DNA from: Mycolicibacterium rhodesiae JS60
Lineage (GTDB): Bacteria; Actinomycetota; Actinomycetes; Mycobacteriales; Mycobacteriaceae
DNA length: 64,000 nucleotides
NCBI GenBank assembly: GCA_000230935.2
Contig: AGIQ01000002.1
Location: forward strand, 1,426,001 to 1,490,000
Reading direction: 5' to 3'
In this document: positions 6,553-15,850 of the stretch, piece by piece
Layout of the letters: every line of letters starts with the position of its first letter
Position numbering within the stretch: position 1 is the first letter of the stretch
Notes under the pieces: generated by a model
What the model was told of the DNA's origin: nothing
Database searches by the model: none
What the model saw: only the letters and a program-made list of their open reading frames with translations
Program-made: the position numbers and the translations under genes

Positions 6553-8535
6553 ATGAGCGCCGCTACCCACACTGCCGTCCTCGCGCGAACGAACGATGCT
6601 GGTGCGGAGCTTCGCGGGCGCAGCGGGCTCCATGCGAGTGTGTGGTTGCTTCCGGAGGTGCGGTGGGCGCTGTTTGCGACGGTGCTGTTCGCCGTGGGCG
6701 GGATCGCGCACATCAGTGGAGCGCCGCCGTGGTCGTACTGGACGTTGTACCTGTGTTGTTATGCCGCCGGCGGCTGGGAACCGGGCTGGGCCGGGCTGAA
6801 AGCCTTGCGCGACAAGACACTTGACGTCGATCTTCTGATGGCGGCCGCAGCGATCGGCGCGGCCGGGATTGGGCAGGTATTCGACGGAGCCCTGCTCATC
6901 GTCATCTTCGCGACCTCAGGTGCGCTGGAGGCTGTCGCCACCAAACGCACTGAGGATTCTGTGCGGCGACTGCTCGATCTGGCTCCCGAGACTGCTACCC
7001 GCATCACCGACTCCGGGGGCGAGGAGGTGGTCGACCCCGCAACGCTTGGAGTGGGGGATGTGTTGATGATCCGGCCTGGCGAGCGTATCGGCGGTGATGG
7101 CGTCGTCCTCGACGGTGCCAGCGAGGTCGATCAAGCCTCGATCACCGGCGAGCCGCTACCGGTGGACAAGGTGGCAGGTGATGACGTGTTCGCGGGCACG
7201 ATCAATGGGACTGGCACCCTGCGGGTCCGGGTCAGTCGTCCTGCCGCGGACACCGTGATTGCGCGCATCGTCGCGATGGTCGCCGAAGCCAGCGCAAGCA
7301 AGGCGAAGATGCAGTTGTTCATCGAGAAGATCGAGCAGCGCTACTCGGCCGGCATGGTGGTCGCCACCGTGGCTCTCTTCGTGATCCCGTTGATGTTCGG
7401 CGCCGATCTCCGGTCCACCCTGCTGCGAGCCATGACGTTCATGATCGTGGCCTCGCCGTGTGCACTGGTGTTGTCGACCATGCCGCCGCTCCTGGCGGCA
7501 ATAGCCAACGCCGGACGTCACGGCGTGCTGGTCAAATCCGCCGTCGTGCTTGAAAAGCTCAGCACGGTAAGCGTTGTCGCGCTCGACAAGACCGGCACGC
7601 TCACCGAGGGCCGCCCGCAGGTGGTGCAGATCCGCACCGTGCCCGGTGCCGCTGTCGACGAAACCGAGCTACTCGAACTGGCCGCAGCCGCGGAAAACCC
7701 ATCCGAACACCCGCTGTCGCGCGCCGTCGTCGTCGCTGCACGAGACGCCGGCCTGACGCTACTGCCTGCCGAGAATTTCGCCTCCACTGCCGGACATGGA
7801 GTCCGCGCCCGGGTGGGCGGCACCCTCGTTGAAGTCGCCAAACCTGCGTGGTTGGCCGACGATTGCGACGCCGCCCACGAGATCGTGGGCCAACTCGAAC
7901 AGAGCGGCCACACGGTGGTGACCATCCGACTCGACGGCGTCCTGGCCGGAGTGCTGGGCCTGAAGGACCGTGTGCGTGACGCTGCAGCGGACGTGGTGGC
8001 CGACCTGTCCTCGCTTACCGGCACGCGGCCGATCCTGCTGACCGGCGACAACCCGCGGTCGGCCGCCGCCGTGGCCGATCAGGTCGGCATTTCCGACCTG
8101 CGTGCCGGGATGCTTCCGCAAGACAAGGCCGACGCGGTGTGTGCGCTCGAAGCCGACGGCGCCAAGGTGATGCTCGTCGGTGATGGTGTCAACGACGCCC
8201 CCGCCATGGCCGCCGCCACCGTCGGAATAGCCATGGGGCACACCGGGTCTGACCTGGCCCTCGATACCGCCGACGCCGTCATCACTCGGGACGACTTGTC
8301 GACGATCCCGGCCGTCATCGTGCTGGCTCGCCGGGCTCGCGGTCTGGTCATGGCGAACCTGGCCATCGCGGCCACCTTTATCGCGGTCCTCGTGACGTGG
8401 GATCTCATCGGCGATTTGCCGCTGCCGCTCGGGGTGGCCGGCCATGAAGGCTCGACGATTATCGTCGGCCTCAACGGACTACGGCTGCTGCGTGACGCTG
8501 CCTGGCCTGGGCGCACCCACCTCCGTGCGGCATGA
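6553..8535 (+). CDS. ctpD: CtpD-like P1B-4 metal-transporting ATPase (Co/Ni/Fe)
   Basis: A 660-residue heavy-metal P-type ATPase. Seen in order: N-terminal membrane helices without a CxxC metal-binding domain, the actuator loop with SITGEPLPVDK, the metal-site helix VASPCALVLST, the phosphorylation motif DKTGTLTEG, the nucleotide-binding HP motif (SEHPLSRAV), GDGVNDAPA, and a final helix with HEGSTIIVGLNG. SPC plus HEGS/T defines the P1B-4 group, which exports Co(II), Ni(II) or Fe(II). M. tuberculosis CtpD is of this type. ATG 6553 is preferred to upstream in-frame starts that would overlap the operator. It is divergent from kmtR. Confidence 0.9.
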   Translation: MSAATHTAVLARTNDAGAELRGRSGLHASVWLLPEVRWALFATVLFAVGGIAHISGAPPWSYWTLYLCCYAAGGWEPGWAGLKALRDKTLDVDLLMAAAAIGAAGIGQVFDGALLIVIFATSGALEAVATKRTEDSVRRLLDLAPETATRITDSGGEEVVDPATLGVGDVLMIRPGERIGGDGVVLDGASEVDQASITGEPLPVDKVAGDDVFAGTINGTGTLRVRVSRPAADTVIARIVAMVAEASASKAKMQLFIEKIEQRYSAGMVVATVALFVIPLMFGADLRSTLLRAMTFMIVASPCALVLSTMPPLLAAIANAGRHGVLVKSAVVLEKLSTVSVVALDKTGTLTEGRPQVVQIRTVPGAAVDETELLELAAAAENPSEHPLSRAVVVAARDAGLTLLPAENFASTAGHGVRARVGGTLVEVAKPAWLADDCDAAHEIVGQLEQSGHTVVTIRLDGVLAGVLGLKDRVRDAAADVVADLSSLTGTRPILLTGDNPRSAAAVADQVGISDLRAGMLPQDKADAVCALEADGAKVMLVGDGVNDAPAMAAATVGIAMGHTGSDLALDTADAVITRDDLSTIPAVIVLARRARGLVMANLAIAATFIAVLVTWDLIGDLPLPLGVAGHEGSTIIVGLNGLRLLRDAAWPGRTHLRAA

Positions 8536-8570
8536 TCCCGTTCGGGGTGCATTGACGCTCAGCCGCTGGC

Positions 8571-8795
8571 TCATGGGTAGTCGAAGATCGTCGTGCCAAA
8601 CCCGGTGGGGCTGTAGCCGATGTATGCCGGTTGTTGCACAAGGGCCTCATATCCGGTGTTCAACAGATAGTCGGACGTGACCGTCGGCGTGTTGGTCACG
8701 TCGGTCGTGTCGGTGTACAACAGGGTCTGACCGTCGGCCGTGTACACCCAAATGACCGTTCCGACAGGAACATTGGTTGCTATCGAGGATGGCAT
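8571..8795 (-). CDS. Short hypothetical protein following the TetR gene
   Basis: A 74-codon ORF that starts immediately after the TetR stop (TGAATG). It encodes a Thr/Tyr-rich, beta-like sequence (GTVIWVYTADGQTLLYTDTTD) ending in FGTTIFDYP. There is no signal peptide or known motif. It could be a small partner of the regulator or the remnant C-terminus of a decayed secreted protein. Confidence 0.35.
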   Translation of the reverse strand: MPSSIATNVPVGTVIWVYTADGQTLLYTDTTDVTNTPTVTSDYLLNTGYEALVQQPAYIGYSPTGFGTTIFDYP

Positions 8796-9503
8796 TCAGG
8801 TGCGGCGACGCTTTCCGGGCGCGCCCAGCGCAGGTGCACTGCGATTTTCGATTCCGTGCAGGATCAACGCGACTACCTCGGTAATAACACGTTCATCGTC
8901 GGGTACGTCCTGAGGTGGGAACAGAAAATCGTCAAAGAGCACCAGTGAGAGCACCATGGCTGTCACGCAGCGGACCACCACGGGGACGTCGACACCCGCC
9001 AACCCTTGTCCTGCAATCGCACTACCCACGCGATCGACGACGCTGCCTAGTTCACGACTGAGGACCGATTCTTCGGTGTCACTGCGCGCCCGGCCCTGCA
9101 GATAAGCGATCGTCAGCTCGCGGTTCTCGCGGAGGAGTGAGAAGAACGCGGTCAGGAAGAGTCGGGCGGCCGTGGAATTGTTGCTCCGGTCGGGCCCCAG
9201 GAATTCCCAGTCCTTCAGAAACCCGGCGATGGTGTTGTGCAGTGGCTCTTCGACCGCGGCTTCGAACAGTCCTTCCTTGCTGCCGAAGTGGCGGTAGATG
9301 GCTGCGGCGGTCACTCCGGCGTCGGCGGCGACATCACGTGTGCTGGTGCCGCGATACCCGTGGATCGAGAACAGTCGACGCGCCGACGTCAGCACGAGGG
9401 AGCGGACCTCGTCGCTGCTGCGCCGCGCCGGCGCACGACGTGCTCGCGTCCTGCGACTATCAGGTGCTGTCAATTGCTGGGCCTCCGTAGGGCTGAGGAC
9501 CAC
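8796..9503 (-). CDS. TetR-family transcriptional regulator
   Basis: A repressor of about 235 residues. The N-terminal TetR helix-turn-helix is clear: SARRLFSIHGYRGTSTRDVA, then AGVTAAAIYRHFGSKEGLF. The helical ligand domain is not assignable to a ligand. I use GTG 9503 because the preceding 36 codons are basic and unlike the family; an ORF start at 9611 is possible. It is divergent from two membrane-protein genes, with a perfect palindrome between them. Confidence 0.82.
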   Translation of the reverse strand: MVLSPTEAQQLTAPDSRRTRARRAPARRSSDEVRSLVLTSARRLFSIHGYRGTSTRDVAADAGVTAAAIYRHFGSKEGLFEAAVEEPLHNTIAGFLKDWEFLGPDRSNNSTAARLFLTAFFSLLRENRELTIAYLQGRARSDTEESVLSRELGSVVDRVGSAIAGQGLAGVDVPVVVRCVTAMVLSLVLFDDFLFPPQDVPDDERVITEVVALILHGIENRSAPALGAPGKRRRT

Positions 9504-9635
9504 TCTCGGGGTTCGACACCAATGTATTGGGGCCGGCCGGCGTTGGCTGCGTGATTCTGCCGCCCGGTTCACCCGGCTCGGCATGGCCAATTCTGGCACA
9601 AAGAATCTCAAAACTACTTGATTACGGACGCCAAC

Positions 9636-9655
9636 TAGATATCATTCGATATCTA
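9636..9655. promoter_or_regulatory. Perfect palindrome, probable TetR operator
   Basis: TAGATATC-ATTC-GATATCTA is an 8-bp perfect inverted repeat with a 4-bp spacer in an AT-rich patch. It lies between the TetR gene and the first membrane protein (ATG 9734). Location and symmetry are those of a TetR-family operator controlling both directions. Confidence 0.75.
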
Positions 9656-9733
9656 ATGGGCTGACGACGCTGCCTCCCCGCGACGCAGGGACAGCATTGC
9701 GCCTGCAGGGGATCGCCTGAAAGGACCTACGAG

Positions 9734-10513
9734 ATGGCCGAATTCGCGACGAGTCGCAGAATTCAGAAGGCATGTATCTGGGCAGGTCCGGTGATGGGCG
9801 TGCTGTTCGTTGTCGGGTTCTTCATCGCAGGCTTCTTCCCGCCGCCGTCGCCGAACCAGTCCGCGGCGCAGGTCGCGGCGATGATCGACGAGCACCGCAC
9901 TGCGATCAGGATCGGCATCGTCATCTGCCTGGCATCCTGCCCGCTGCTGATGCCGTTCCTCGCGGCATTCACCATCGCGATGAAACGCATCGAGGGCGTC
10001 CGGCCGATCATGGCCTATACCCAGCTGGCGCTCGGCGCCCTGGCCACCATCGAATTCGTCATTCCCTACGTCTTCATGCTTGCGTCCACCTACCGGTCCG
10101 ACCAGCACCCCGATGTCACCCGGGCGCTCTACGACCTGGGCTGGTTCTTCTTCCTCGGGGTCATCTCTACTTTCGTTCTGCAACTGGTGCTTTTCGGCGT
10201 CGCGGTGCTGATCGACCGCCGCGAGCGCCCCATCTTTCCCCGTTGGCTCGGCTACGTAAACATTTGGCTGGCAATCACATTCACGCCTGCGAGTTTCCTC
10301 GTATTCTTCAAGACCGGTCCGCTGGCCTGGAACGGCGTGCTGGTGTGGTGGGTGCCGGTCGCAGCGTTCCTGTTGTGGTTCCTGCCCAACTTCGTCTGTC
10401 TGTTGCGCGCCGCCGACGCCGACGATTACGCACCTACCGGCCGCGATACCGAGCTTGTTCGCGAAGTCGCCGAGCTGCGCGCCCGCCTTGACGCCCTCTC
10501 GCCCGCTCGCTGA
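9734..10513 (+). CDS. Multi-pass membrane protein, first gene of a TetR-controlled pair
   Basis: A 259-residue protein with about six hydrophobic helices, beginning with MGVLFVVGFFIAGFF and including LVLFGVAVLIDRRERP, and ending in a short charged helix (VREVAELRARLDAL) that may form a coiled coil. AAAGGA precedes the ATG. No transporter signature is visible. It is followed 26 bp later by a second membrane protein, and the pair probably forms an operon repressed by the adjacent TetR protein. Confidence 0.8.
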   Translation: MAEFATSRRIQKACIWAGPVMGVLFVVGFFIAGFFPPPSPNQSAAQVAAMIDEHRTAIRIGIVICLASCPLLMPFLAAFTIAMKRIEGVRPIMAYTQLALGALATIEFVIPYVFMLASTYRSDQHPDVTRALYDLGWFFFLGVISTFVLQLVLFGVAVLIDRRERPIFPRWLGYVNIWLAITFTPASFLVFFKTGPLAWNGVLVWWVPVAAFLLWFLPNFVCLLRAADADDYAPTGRDTELVREVAELRARLDALSPAR

Positions 10514-10539
10514 CTCACCCTCCGGAAGGATTCGGCCCC

Positions 10540-11304
10540 TTGGTACTTCACGACCTCCTCAGGAACTACGACTTCAGCAATCCGCACATCGTGCAGGTAC
10601 TGCTGGTATCTGCAGTTGCATTCGGATTCGGATACGGCGTCTACATCTACTGCATCCTGTTGTTGGTGCGGGAACGCAAAAGCCCCTATCCGGTCTGGAT
10701 GCACACCTTTTACCTTGCCTGCGACGTCACCGGAACCGTGTTCTGGTTTCTGCTGGCCAAGCAGCACGGCTGGTTCTGGTTCTTCACCGCCAGCTCGGCA
10801 GCGATGGCGATTTGGGTGTTCTGCGAACTGTGGTCGCTGTACATGGTCGTCACGTATGAACGCCAAGACACCTGGGGACATCTCTACCAACAGCCGGTGA
10901 CGACCCGCCAGGCTGTGAACCAGATCGTCGCCCAAACCGCGTGGTTCTTCGGGGTGATCAATCTGACCAACTACTTCATGGGCGGACTCGACGATGCCGC
11001 CATGTTCAAGTGGTACGTGTGGACCAATCTGATCGTCGCGGTCGGGCCGGCATCGTTGTGGGCGGCACGCAAATCACGCCACGGCACGTCTATGGGGCTG
11101 GCAATCATGGTTCTGCTGTCGATCATCGCCACCTACCTGCCGCCCGGGCTGGGCATGTGGACCACCGCGTCGTCCTACTTCAACAACATCTGGTTCTACC
11201 TCAGCGGATTGGTGGCTACCGGATACGCGATTTACAACCTGTGGCTGGTCAAGAGCTTCCCGGCCAAGCCTGCTGTGCTCGACGGACGTAAGACTGTGTG
11301 GTGA
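10540..11304 (+). CDS. Multi-pass membrane protein, second gene of the TetR-controlled pair
   Basis: A 254-residue integral membrane protein with about seven helices, rich in Trp, Tyr and Phe (for example GWFWFFTASSAAMAIWVF). It starts at TTG 10540 after GGAAGGA. The aromatic, loop-poor, seven-helix layout is unlike standard exporters and I cannot name the family. Co-regulation with the preceding membrane protein suggests they act together, perhaps on a hydrophobic compound sensed by the TetR regulator. Confidence 0.8.
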   Translation: MVLHDLLRNYDFSNPHIVQVLLVSAVAFGFGYGVYIYCILLLVRERKSPYPVWMHTFYLACDVTGTVFWFLLAKQHGWFWFFTASSAAMAIWVFCELWSLYMVVTYERQDTWGHLYQQPVTTRQAVNQIVAQTAWFFGVINLTNYFMGGLDDAAMFKWYVWTNLIVAVGPASLWAARKSRHGTSMGLAIMVLLSIIATYLPPGLGMWTTASSYFNNIWFYLSGLVATGYAIYNLWLVKSFPAKPAVLDGRKTVW

Positions 11305-11309
11305 CGGTG

Positions 11310-11330
11310 CCCGGCAATCTTTCGGCCGGG
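11310..11330 (+). terminator. Hairpin after the membrane-protein pair
   Basis: CCCGGC and GCCGGG form a 6-bp stem with a 9-base loop, six bases past the stop. No U-tract follows, which is common for mycobacterial terminators. Confidence 0.45.
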
Positions 11331-11487
11331 GATAACTACGTGCCGGCGATCACCCTTACCTGACGGATAGGGAATTCTGCCCCGTCGTAAGGCCAAGCCT
11401 GGCTTCTGGGCGATTACGGCTGAACCGCGAAATCGGGAGCATTTCTTCTCAACAAGCACCAGCGAAACCAACGAGAAGGAACCCACA

Positions 11488-11802
11488 ATGACCGGATTCA
11501 AATACGCAGCGACCGTGATCGGCGCCCTGGCCTTCGTCGCCCTGGCCCCGGCCGTCGCCCACGCACAGCCCGTCGACAACACCGGGGGTGGCGGTGGCTG
11601 CACCTACACCGACAAGGACGGCTACGACGTCCCGATCGACGACGGCCAGGACGTCTTCGTCGACGGCAAGATCGTGAGTTGCCGCGGCGGAAAGATCGTC
11701 ATCACCACCGCGCCGGCCAGCTCCGGCGGCACCGTCAAGCCCAACAACCCCTCGAAGATCGGAGTCCTCATCGACCTGCCACGCGCGGCTGCAACCCGCT
11801 AA
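11488..11802 (+). CDS. Small secreted protein
   Basis: A 104-residue protein with a clear Sec signal peptide (VIGALAFVALAPAVAHAQP, cleavage near residue 27). The mature part is Gly-rich, then GGCTYTDKDGYDVPIDDGQ and VSCRGGKIVITTA, with two cysteines that can pair. An AGAAGGA element precedes the ATG. This is a typical small exported mycobacterial protein of unknown function, transcribed alone and followed by a strong hairpin. Confidence 0.8.
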   Translation: MTGFKYAATVIGALAFVALAPAVAHAQPVDNTGGGGGCTYTDKDGYDVPIDDGQDVFVDGKIVSCRGGKIVITTAPASSGGTVKPNNPSKIGVLIDLPRAAATR

Positions 11803-11818
11803 CCCCGCACAGTCAACC

Positions 11819-11854
11819 TTCGGCCCGTCACCAGGGGAGTGGTGGCGGGCCGAA
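11819..11854 (+). terminator. Strong stem-loop terminator
   Basis: A 14-bp stem (TTCGGCCCGTCACC with GGTGGCGGGCCGAA; one G-U pair) with an 8-base loop, 17 bp past the stop of the small secreted protein. The rest of the stretch to the kinase start at 12137 shows no convincing gene. Confidence 0.7.
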
Positions 11855-12136
11855 CAACTGTGCACGCCCGTGGTTCGGGCAAAGATTGAACCGCAGGCAC
11901 CCCGAGAACGTGTCTCGCGCAATCGGGAGGTGGCCCCCGGACCTTCCCCCGCCAATATTGCCCGGCCCAAACTCTGGAGCAATGCCGTAACCCAGTCCAC
12001 TATGTAACTGCGAGCTTCCCGGGGGCGACTGAATGTGCAGGCGGCGGCTAACACCACATTCGACGTCGGAGAGTTCGCGCTCAGTACTTTTGTAGATCGC
12101 GAATTTCACGCATCACATCGGAGGACCATCGGCGAT

Positions 12137-15100
12137 ATGGCCGGAGAACGTGTGGAGGGCGGAAAGCCCCCGGCTGAGGGGATCGCTGCCGAGCTGGTAG
12201 CCGCTGGCTTCCTGGACGCAGTGGAAGTCGGCCGCGGCGGCGCGGGCATCGTCTACCGCTGCCACCAGACCTCGCTCGCGCGCGTCGTCGCCATCAAGGT
12301 GCTGATGTCCGATCTCGACCAGGACAACCGCGAACGCTTCCTGCGTGAGGGCCTGGCGATGGGCAAGCTCTCCGGCCACCCGAACATCGAGAACATCCTG
12401 CAGGTCGGCGTCACCGACACCAACCGGCCCTACATCGTGATGCCCTATCACGAGGCCGGGTCGCTGGCCCAGCGGCTCCATCGGGTCGGCCGGATTGCGT
12501 GGCCGGACGCCCTGCGGATGGCGATCAAGCTGTGCGGCGCACTGGAGACCGCCCACCGGACCGGCACGTTGCACCGTGACATCAAGCCCGGGAACGTGCT
12601 CGTCAACGACTATGGCGAACCGCAGTTGAGCGATTTCGGCATCGCCCGGATCGTCGGCGGGTACGAAACCGCGACCGGATTCTTCACCGGGACCATCGCC
12701 TTCACCGCGCCCGAAGTGCTGTCCGGAAACCCGCCGACTGCCGTGTCCGACGTCTACTCCCTCGGCGCCACGATCTACGCCCTGATCGCCGGCGCCGCCG
12801 CGCACGAGCGCAAGGACGGCGAGGATCTCGTCGCGCACTACCTGCGGATCAGCTCGACGCCCGTGCCGGACATGCGCCCGCAGGGAATCCCGGCCGACGT
12901 GTGTGCCGCCATCGAGAAGGCGATGTCGCTCGATCCGGCCGAACGGCACCCCACGGCGGCCGAGTTCGGCCGCGAACTGCAGTCGGCGCAGCGTCACAAC
13001 GGGTTGATCGTCGATCAGATGGTCCTCAGCGAGGCCACCGGTCATTCAGTCCAGCCCGACACCGCGGCGATCCAGTTCGCGACGCAGACCGACATGTCCG
13101 AAGCGGCGTCCTTCATGGGCGCTCCGTCGGCGGCGCCCCCGCCTCCGCCGCCGGTTTCGCCCGGCCTGACCGGGCCGGTCTCGCCCAGCCCGGGTGGGCC
13201 GATCTCACCGATTCCGGGTGGGCCGATCTCGCCGATTCCGCCCGGCCCCGTTCCCCCGGGCGGGTTCGGACCGCCGTCCCCGCAGTCCGACGGGCCGACC
13301 AGCATCATCAAGAAGACGCAGGATCGCCGGTCCCTGCTGTTGATCGGGGCCGCGGCGATCGTGGCGCTGCTGCTGGTGGCCGGCGTCATCTACTTCGTGT
13401 CCGCTCCCGACAAGGGCACCGGCGGCGGCTCGGGCGCTACGACCGTCGCGAGCCAGCCGACCACCGAGGTGCAGGCTGGCTGGAAGCCGATCACCAATGC
13501 GCGCGTCGCCCGCGAGGCGACGGCGACCACTCAGGCCGACGGCACCATCTGGATCTTCGGTGGGCTGGAAAGCGACGGCAGCGTCAGCGGACGCCACGAG
13601 GGTTACGACCCGGCGATCGACAGCTGGAAGGGTGGCGACGAGCTCCCGGTTCCGGTCCAGCATGCGATGGCGGTGACCTGGCAGGGCACCCCGTGCGTGC
13701 TGGGCGGCTGGCGGGCCGACGGCCCCAACACTCAGGTCGCGACCGACAAGGTCTGGCGGGTCGTCAACAGCCGCTGGGTGGAACTGCCGCCCCTGTTGCA
13801 GCCCCGCGCGGCGGCCGCGGCGGCGGTGATCGGGGGCCGCATCGTGGTCACCGGCGGCGTCGACGCCAACGGCAAACTACTCAACACCACCGAAGTCTTC
13901 GACGGCGCCACCTGGAAGCTCGGCGCCCAAATGCCAACGCCGCGAAAGATGTTCGGTGCCGCGGCGGATGACCGGCTGATGTACACCGTCGGTGGCAGCG
14001 ACGGCACCACCGACCTTCCGACGGTCGAGGCCTACGACCCCGGCGCCGATTCCTGGTCGTCGTTGCCCGCCTTGTCCGAACCGCGCAGTGATCTCGGCGT
14101 CGCGATCGCCGATGCGCGGCTGGTCGCCGTCGGAGGGCTCTCCAGAGGACAGGTGCTCAAGACCGTCTCGGTGATGGATCTCTCGGCGAAGAGCTGGGCT
14201 GGCCTGCCGGACATGGGTACTCCGCGCCACGGTATGGCCGTTGCCGCGGTGATGAAGTCGGTGTACGTGATCGGCGGGGCGACCGACCCCGGGAACAATC
14301 AGGTGACGTCGACGGCGGAGACGCTGAAGCTGGCGCCGCGAAAGCTTCAGCCAGCGTCGGCCTGGCGTGCGCTGCCGGATGCGCCGACGCCGCGGCTGAT
14401 GATGGCGTGGACGGTACTCGACGACAAGATCTATATCGCCGGCGGGATGAGTCACGGCGACACACTGCAGCTGGTCCAGAGCTACGACCCGCAGACCCGG
14501 GCGTGGCAGGCCCAACCGCCGCTGCCGGTCCCGCTGCACCATGCCACCGCGACGACGTACCGCGGCGAAATGGTTGTCATCGGCGGCGCCAGCGACGAAC
14601 TCGCGAACGCGTCGAACAAGGTCTATGCGCTGCGGGGCAGCACCTGGGTGGAGCTACCCAGCCTCACCCACGCCCGGGCGGCGTCCGCGGCAGCGGTCGT
14701 CGGCGACAAGCTGGTGGTCACCGGCGGGCAGAACGCCAAGCAACTGGTCGCGCAGACCGAGGTGTTCGACGGGCAGTCCTGGAAGGACGCGGCCGACTTG
14801 CCGACGCCGCGCGAACATCTGGCCGCGGTGTCGGACGGGACCTACGTGTACGCGGTCGGCGGCCGATTCCTCTCGGCCGACAAGAACTCGGCGGCATTCG
14901 AACGTTTCGATCCGCAGTCCGGGCAGTGGACCAAGCTGGTGGACATGCCGACTCCGCGCGGCAGCTACGGTGCTGCGTTCATCGACGGCCGAATCGTCGC
15001 CCTCGGTGGTGAGGAGCCGACGCAGGTGCTGGCCACCGCGGAGATGTACGACATCGCCGAGGGCAAGTGGATTGCGCTGCCGTCGATGCCGACCGCCCGG

Positions 15101-15211
15101 CACGGTGAAGCGGTCGCCGCGGTGGGCAACACCGTGTACGCGATCGGCGGCGCGAACCGTCCGACGCACGAAGGGGCGGTCGCGACGGTCGAGGCGCTGG
15201 ACTTCTCTTAG
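12137..15211 (+). CDS. Transmembrane Ser/Thr kinase with extracellular kelch-repeat sensor
   Basis: A 1024-residue receptor kinase. The N-terminal Hanks kinase shows the Gly-loop VGRGGAGIVYR, VAIK (Lys54), HRDIKPGN (about 145-152), SDFGIAR and FTAPEVLSG. A Pro/Gly-rich linker with repeated GGPISPIP units leads to one transmembrane helix (about 400-420). The extracellular part is a long run of kelch repeats (IFGGLES, VTGGVDANG, VIGGATD, AVGGRF, ALGGEEP), enough for about two propellers. ATG 12137 is chosen over GTG 12035, whose extra 34 codons are unlike the family. The gene is convergent with the FHA-regulator gene (3-bp gap), so it may phosphorylate the cluster's FHA partners. Confidence 0.93.
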   Translation: MAGERVEGGKPPAEGIAAELVAAGFLDAVEVGRGGAGIVYRCHQTSLARVVAIKVLMSDLDQDNRERFLREGLAMGKLSGHPNIENILQVGVTDTNRPYIVMPYHEAGSLAQRLHRVGRIAWPDALRMAIKLCGALETAHRTGTLHRDIKPGNVLVNDYGEPQLSDFGIARIVGGYETATGFFTGTIAFTAPEVLSGNPPTAVSDVYSLGATIYALIAGAAAHERKDGEDLVAHYLRISSTPVPDMRPQGIPADVCAAIEKAMSLDPAERHPTAAEFGRELQSAQRHNGLIVDQMVLSEATGHSVQPDTAAIQFATQTDMSEAASFMGAPSAAPPPPPPVSPGLTGPVSPSPGGPISPIPGGPISPIPPGPVPPGGFGPPSPQSDGPTSIIKKTQDRRSLLLIGAAAIVALLLVAGVIYFVSAPDKGTGGGSGATTVASQPTTEVQAGWKPITNARVAREATATTQADGTIWIFGGLESDGSVSGRHEGYDPAIDSWKGGDELPVPVQHAMAVTWQGTPCVLGGWRADGPNTQVATDKVWRVVNSRWVELPPLLQPRAAAAAAVIGGRIVVTGGVDANGKLLNTTEVFDGATWKLGAQMPTPRKMFGAAADDRLMYTVGGSDGTTDLPTVEAYDPGADSWSSLPALSEPRSDLGVAIADARLVAVGGLSRGQVLKTVSVMDLSAKSWAGLPDMGTPRHGMAVAAVMKSVYVIGGATDPGNNQVTSTAETLKLAPRKLQPASAWRALPDAPTPRLMMAWTVLDDKIYIAGGMSHGDTLQLVQSYDPQTRAWQAQPPLPVPLHHATATTYRGEMVVIGGASDELANASNKVYALRGSTWVELPSLTHARAASAAAVVGDKLVVTGGQNAKQLVAQTEVFDGQSWKDAADLPTPREHLAAVSDGTYVYAVGGRFLSADKNSAAFERFDPQSGQWTKLVDMPTPRGSYGAAFIDGRIVALGGEEPTQVLATAEMYDIAEGKWIALPSMPTARHGEAVAAVGNTVYAIGGANRPTHEGAVATVEALDFS

Positions 15212-15214
15212 CGC

Positions 15215-15841
15215 CTACCTTTCTGCAGAACCGTTGTCGCGCAACATGTTCAGCGTGACAGCGCCACGCCGAATGGCCTCATTGGCCAGCCGTACCCGGC
15301 GCTCGCCTTCCGGTGGGATGCCGAACTTGTCGTAGAGGTTCTGCAGATGCTGTTTGATCGCGGCCTCGGTGACGAACAGCTCCTGGGCCATCTGTTTGAC
15401 CGACACCGCCTCCGGGAACGGATCACCGGACACCAGCGGGCGGCAGAGCACGACGAGGACCTCGAGTTCGCGCCGGGTCAGGCGCGGCGGAGGCTGGGAT
15501 GGGGCGACGGCCACCGTCGCTTCACCGACGGTGGCCTCGTCGGTGCCCCGCACTTCCCAGAAGACCAACTTGGACTTGCCGATCCGCAACTCGTCGCCTG
15601 AGCGCAGGACGCGCTCGGCAGAGATCTTCTCCCCGTTGATGTAGGTGCCATTGCGGCTGCCCACATCCCGGATGGACCACGCGTACCCGTGGTTCTCCAA
15701 TACGGCGTGCAGACGCGACACCGTTGAGTCGTGGTCGAGCGACACCACATTGGACGAGGACTTGCCGACCGTCACTCGCTCGGTGCCGAGTGGGATCAGC
15801 TGCCGTCCGGAGGGTTTCCAGACTTCCAGATGGGAAGGCAT
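15215..15841 (-). CDS. FHA-domain transcriptional regulator with C-terminal LuxR-like HTH
   Basis: A 208-residue protein, last gene of the second biosynthetic operon. The N-terminal FHA domain has VTVGKSSSN, STVSRLHAVL and GSRNGTYINGE, the conserved phosphothreonine-binding loops. After a Pro-rich linker comes a LuxR/GerE-like helix-turn-helix (LTRRELEVLVVL, then VKQMAQELFVTEAAIKQHL). It would bind a phosphorylated partner, perhaps the kelch kinase or itself, and act on DNA. The obvious candidate sites are the twin promoters at 21258-21340 and 32119-32202. It begins nine bases after the aminotransferase stop. Confidence 0.88.
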   Translation of the reverse strand: MPSHLEVWKPSGRQLIPLGTERVTVGKSSSNVVSLDHDSTVSRLHAVLENHGYAWSIRDVGSRNGTYINGEKISAERVLRSGDELRIGKSKLVFWEVRGTDEATVGEATVAVAPSQPPPRLTRRELEVLVVLCRPLVSGDPFPEAVSVKQMAQELFVTEAAIKQHLQNLYDKFGIPPEGERRVRLANEAIRRGAVTLNMLRDNGSAER

Positions 15842-15850
15842 GCCGACAGC

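Noticed and set aside
12035..12136. Upstream GTG start for the kelch kinase
   Set aside because: The extra 34 codons are unlike kinase N-termini; ATG 12137 has a GGAGG element upstream.
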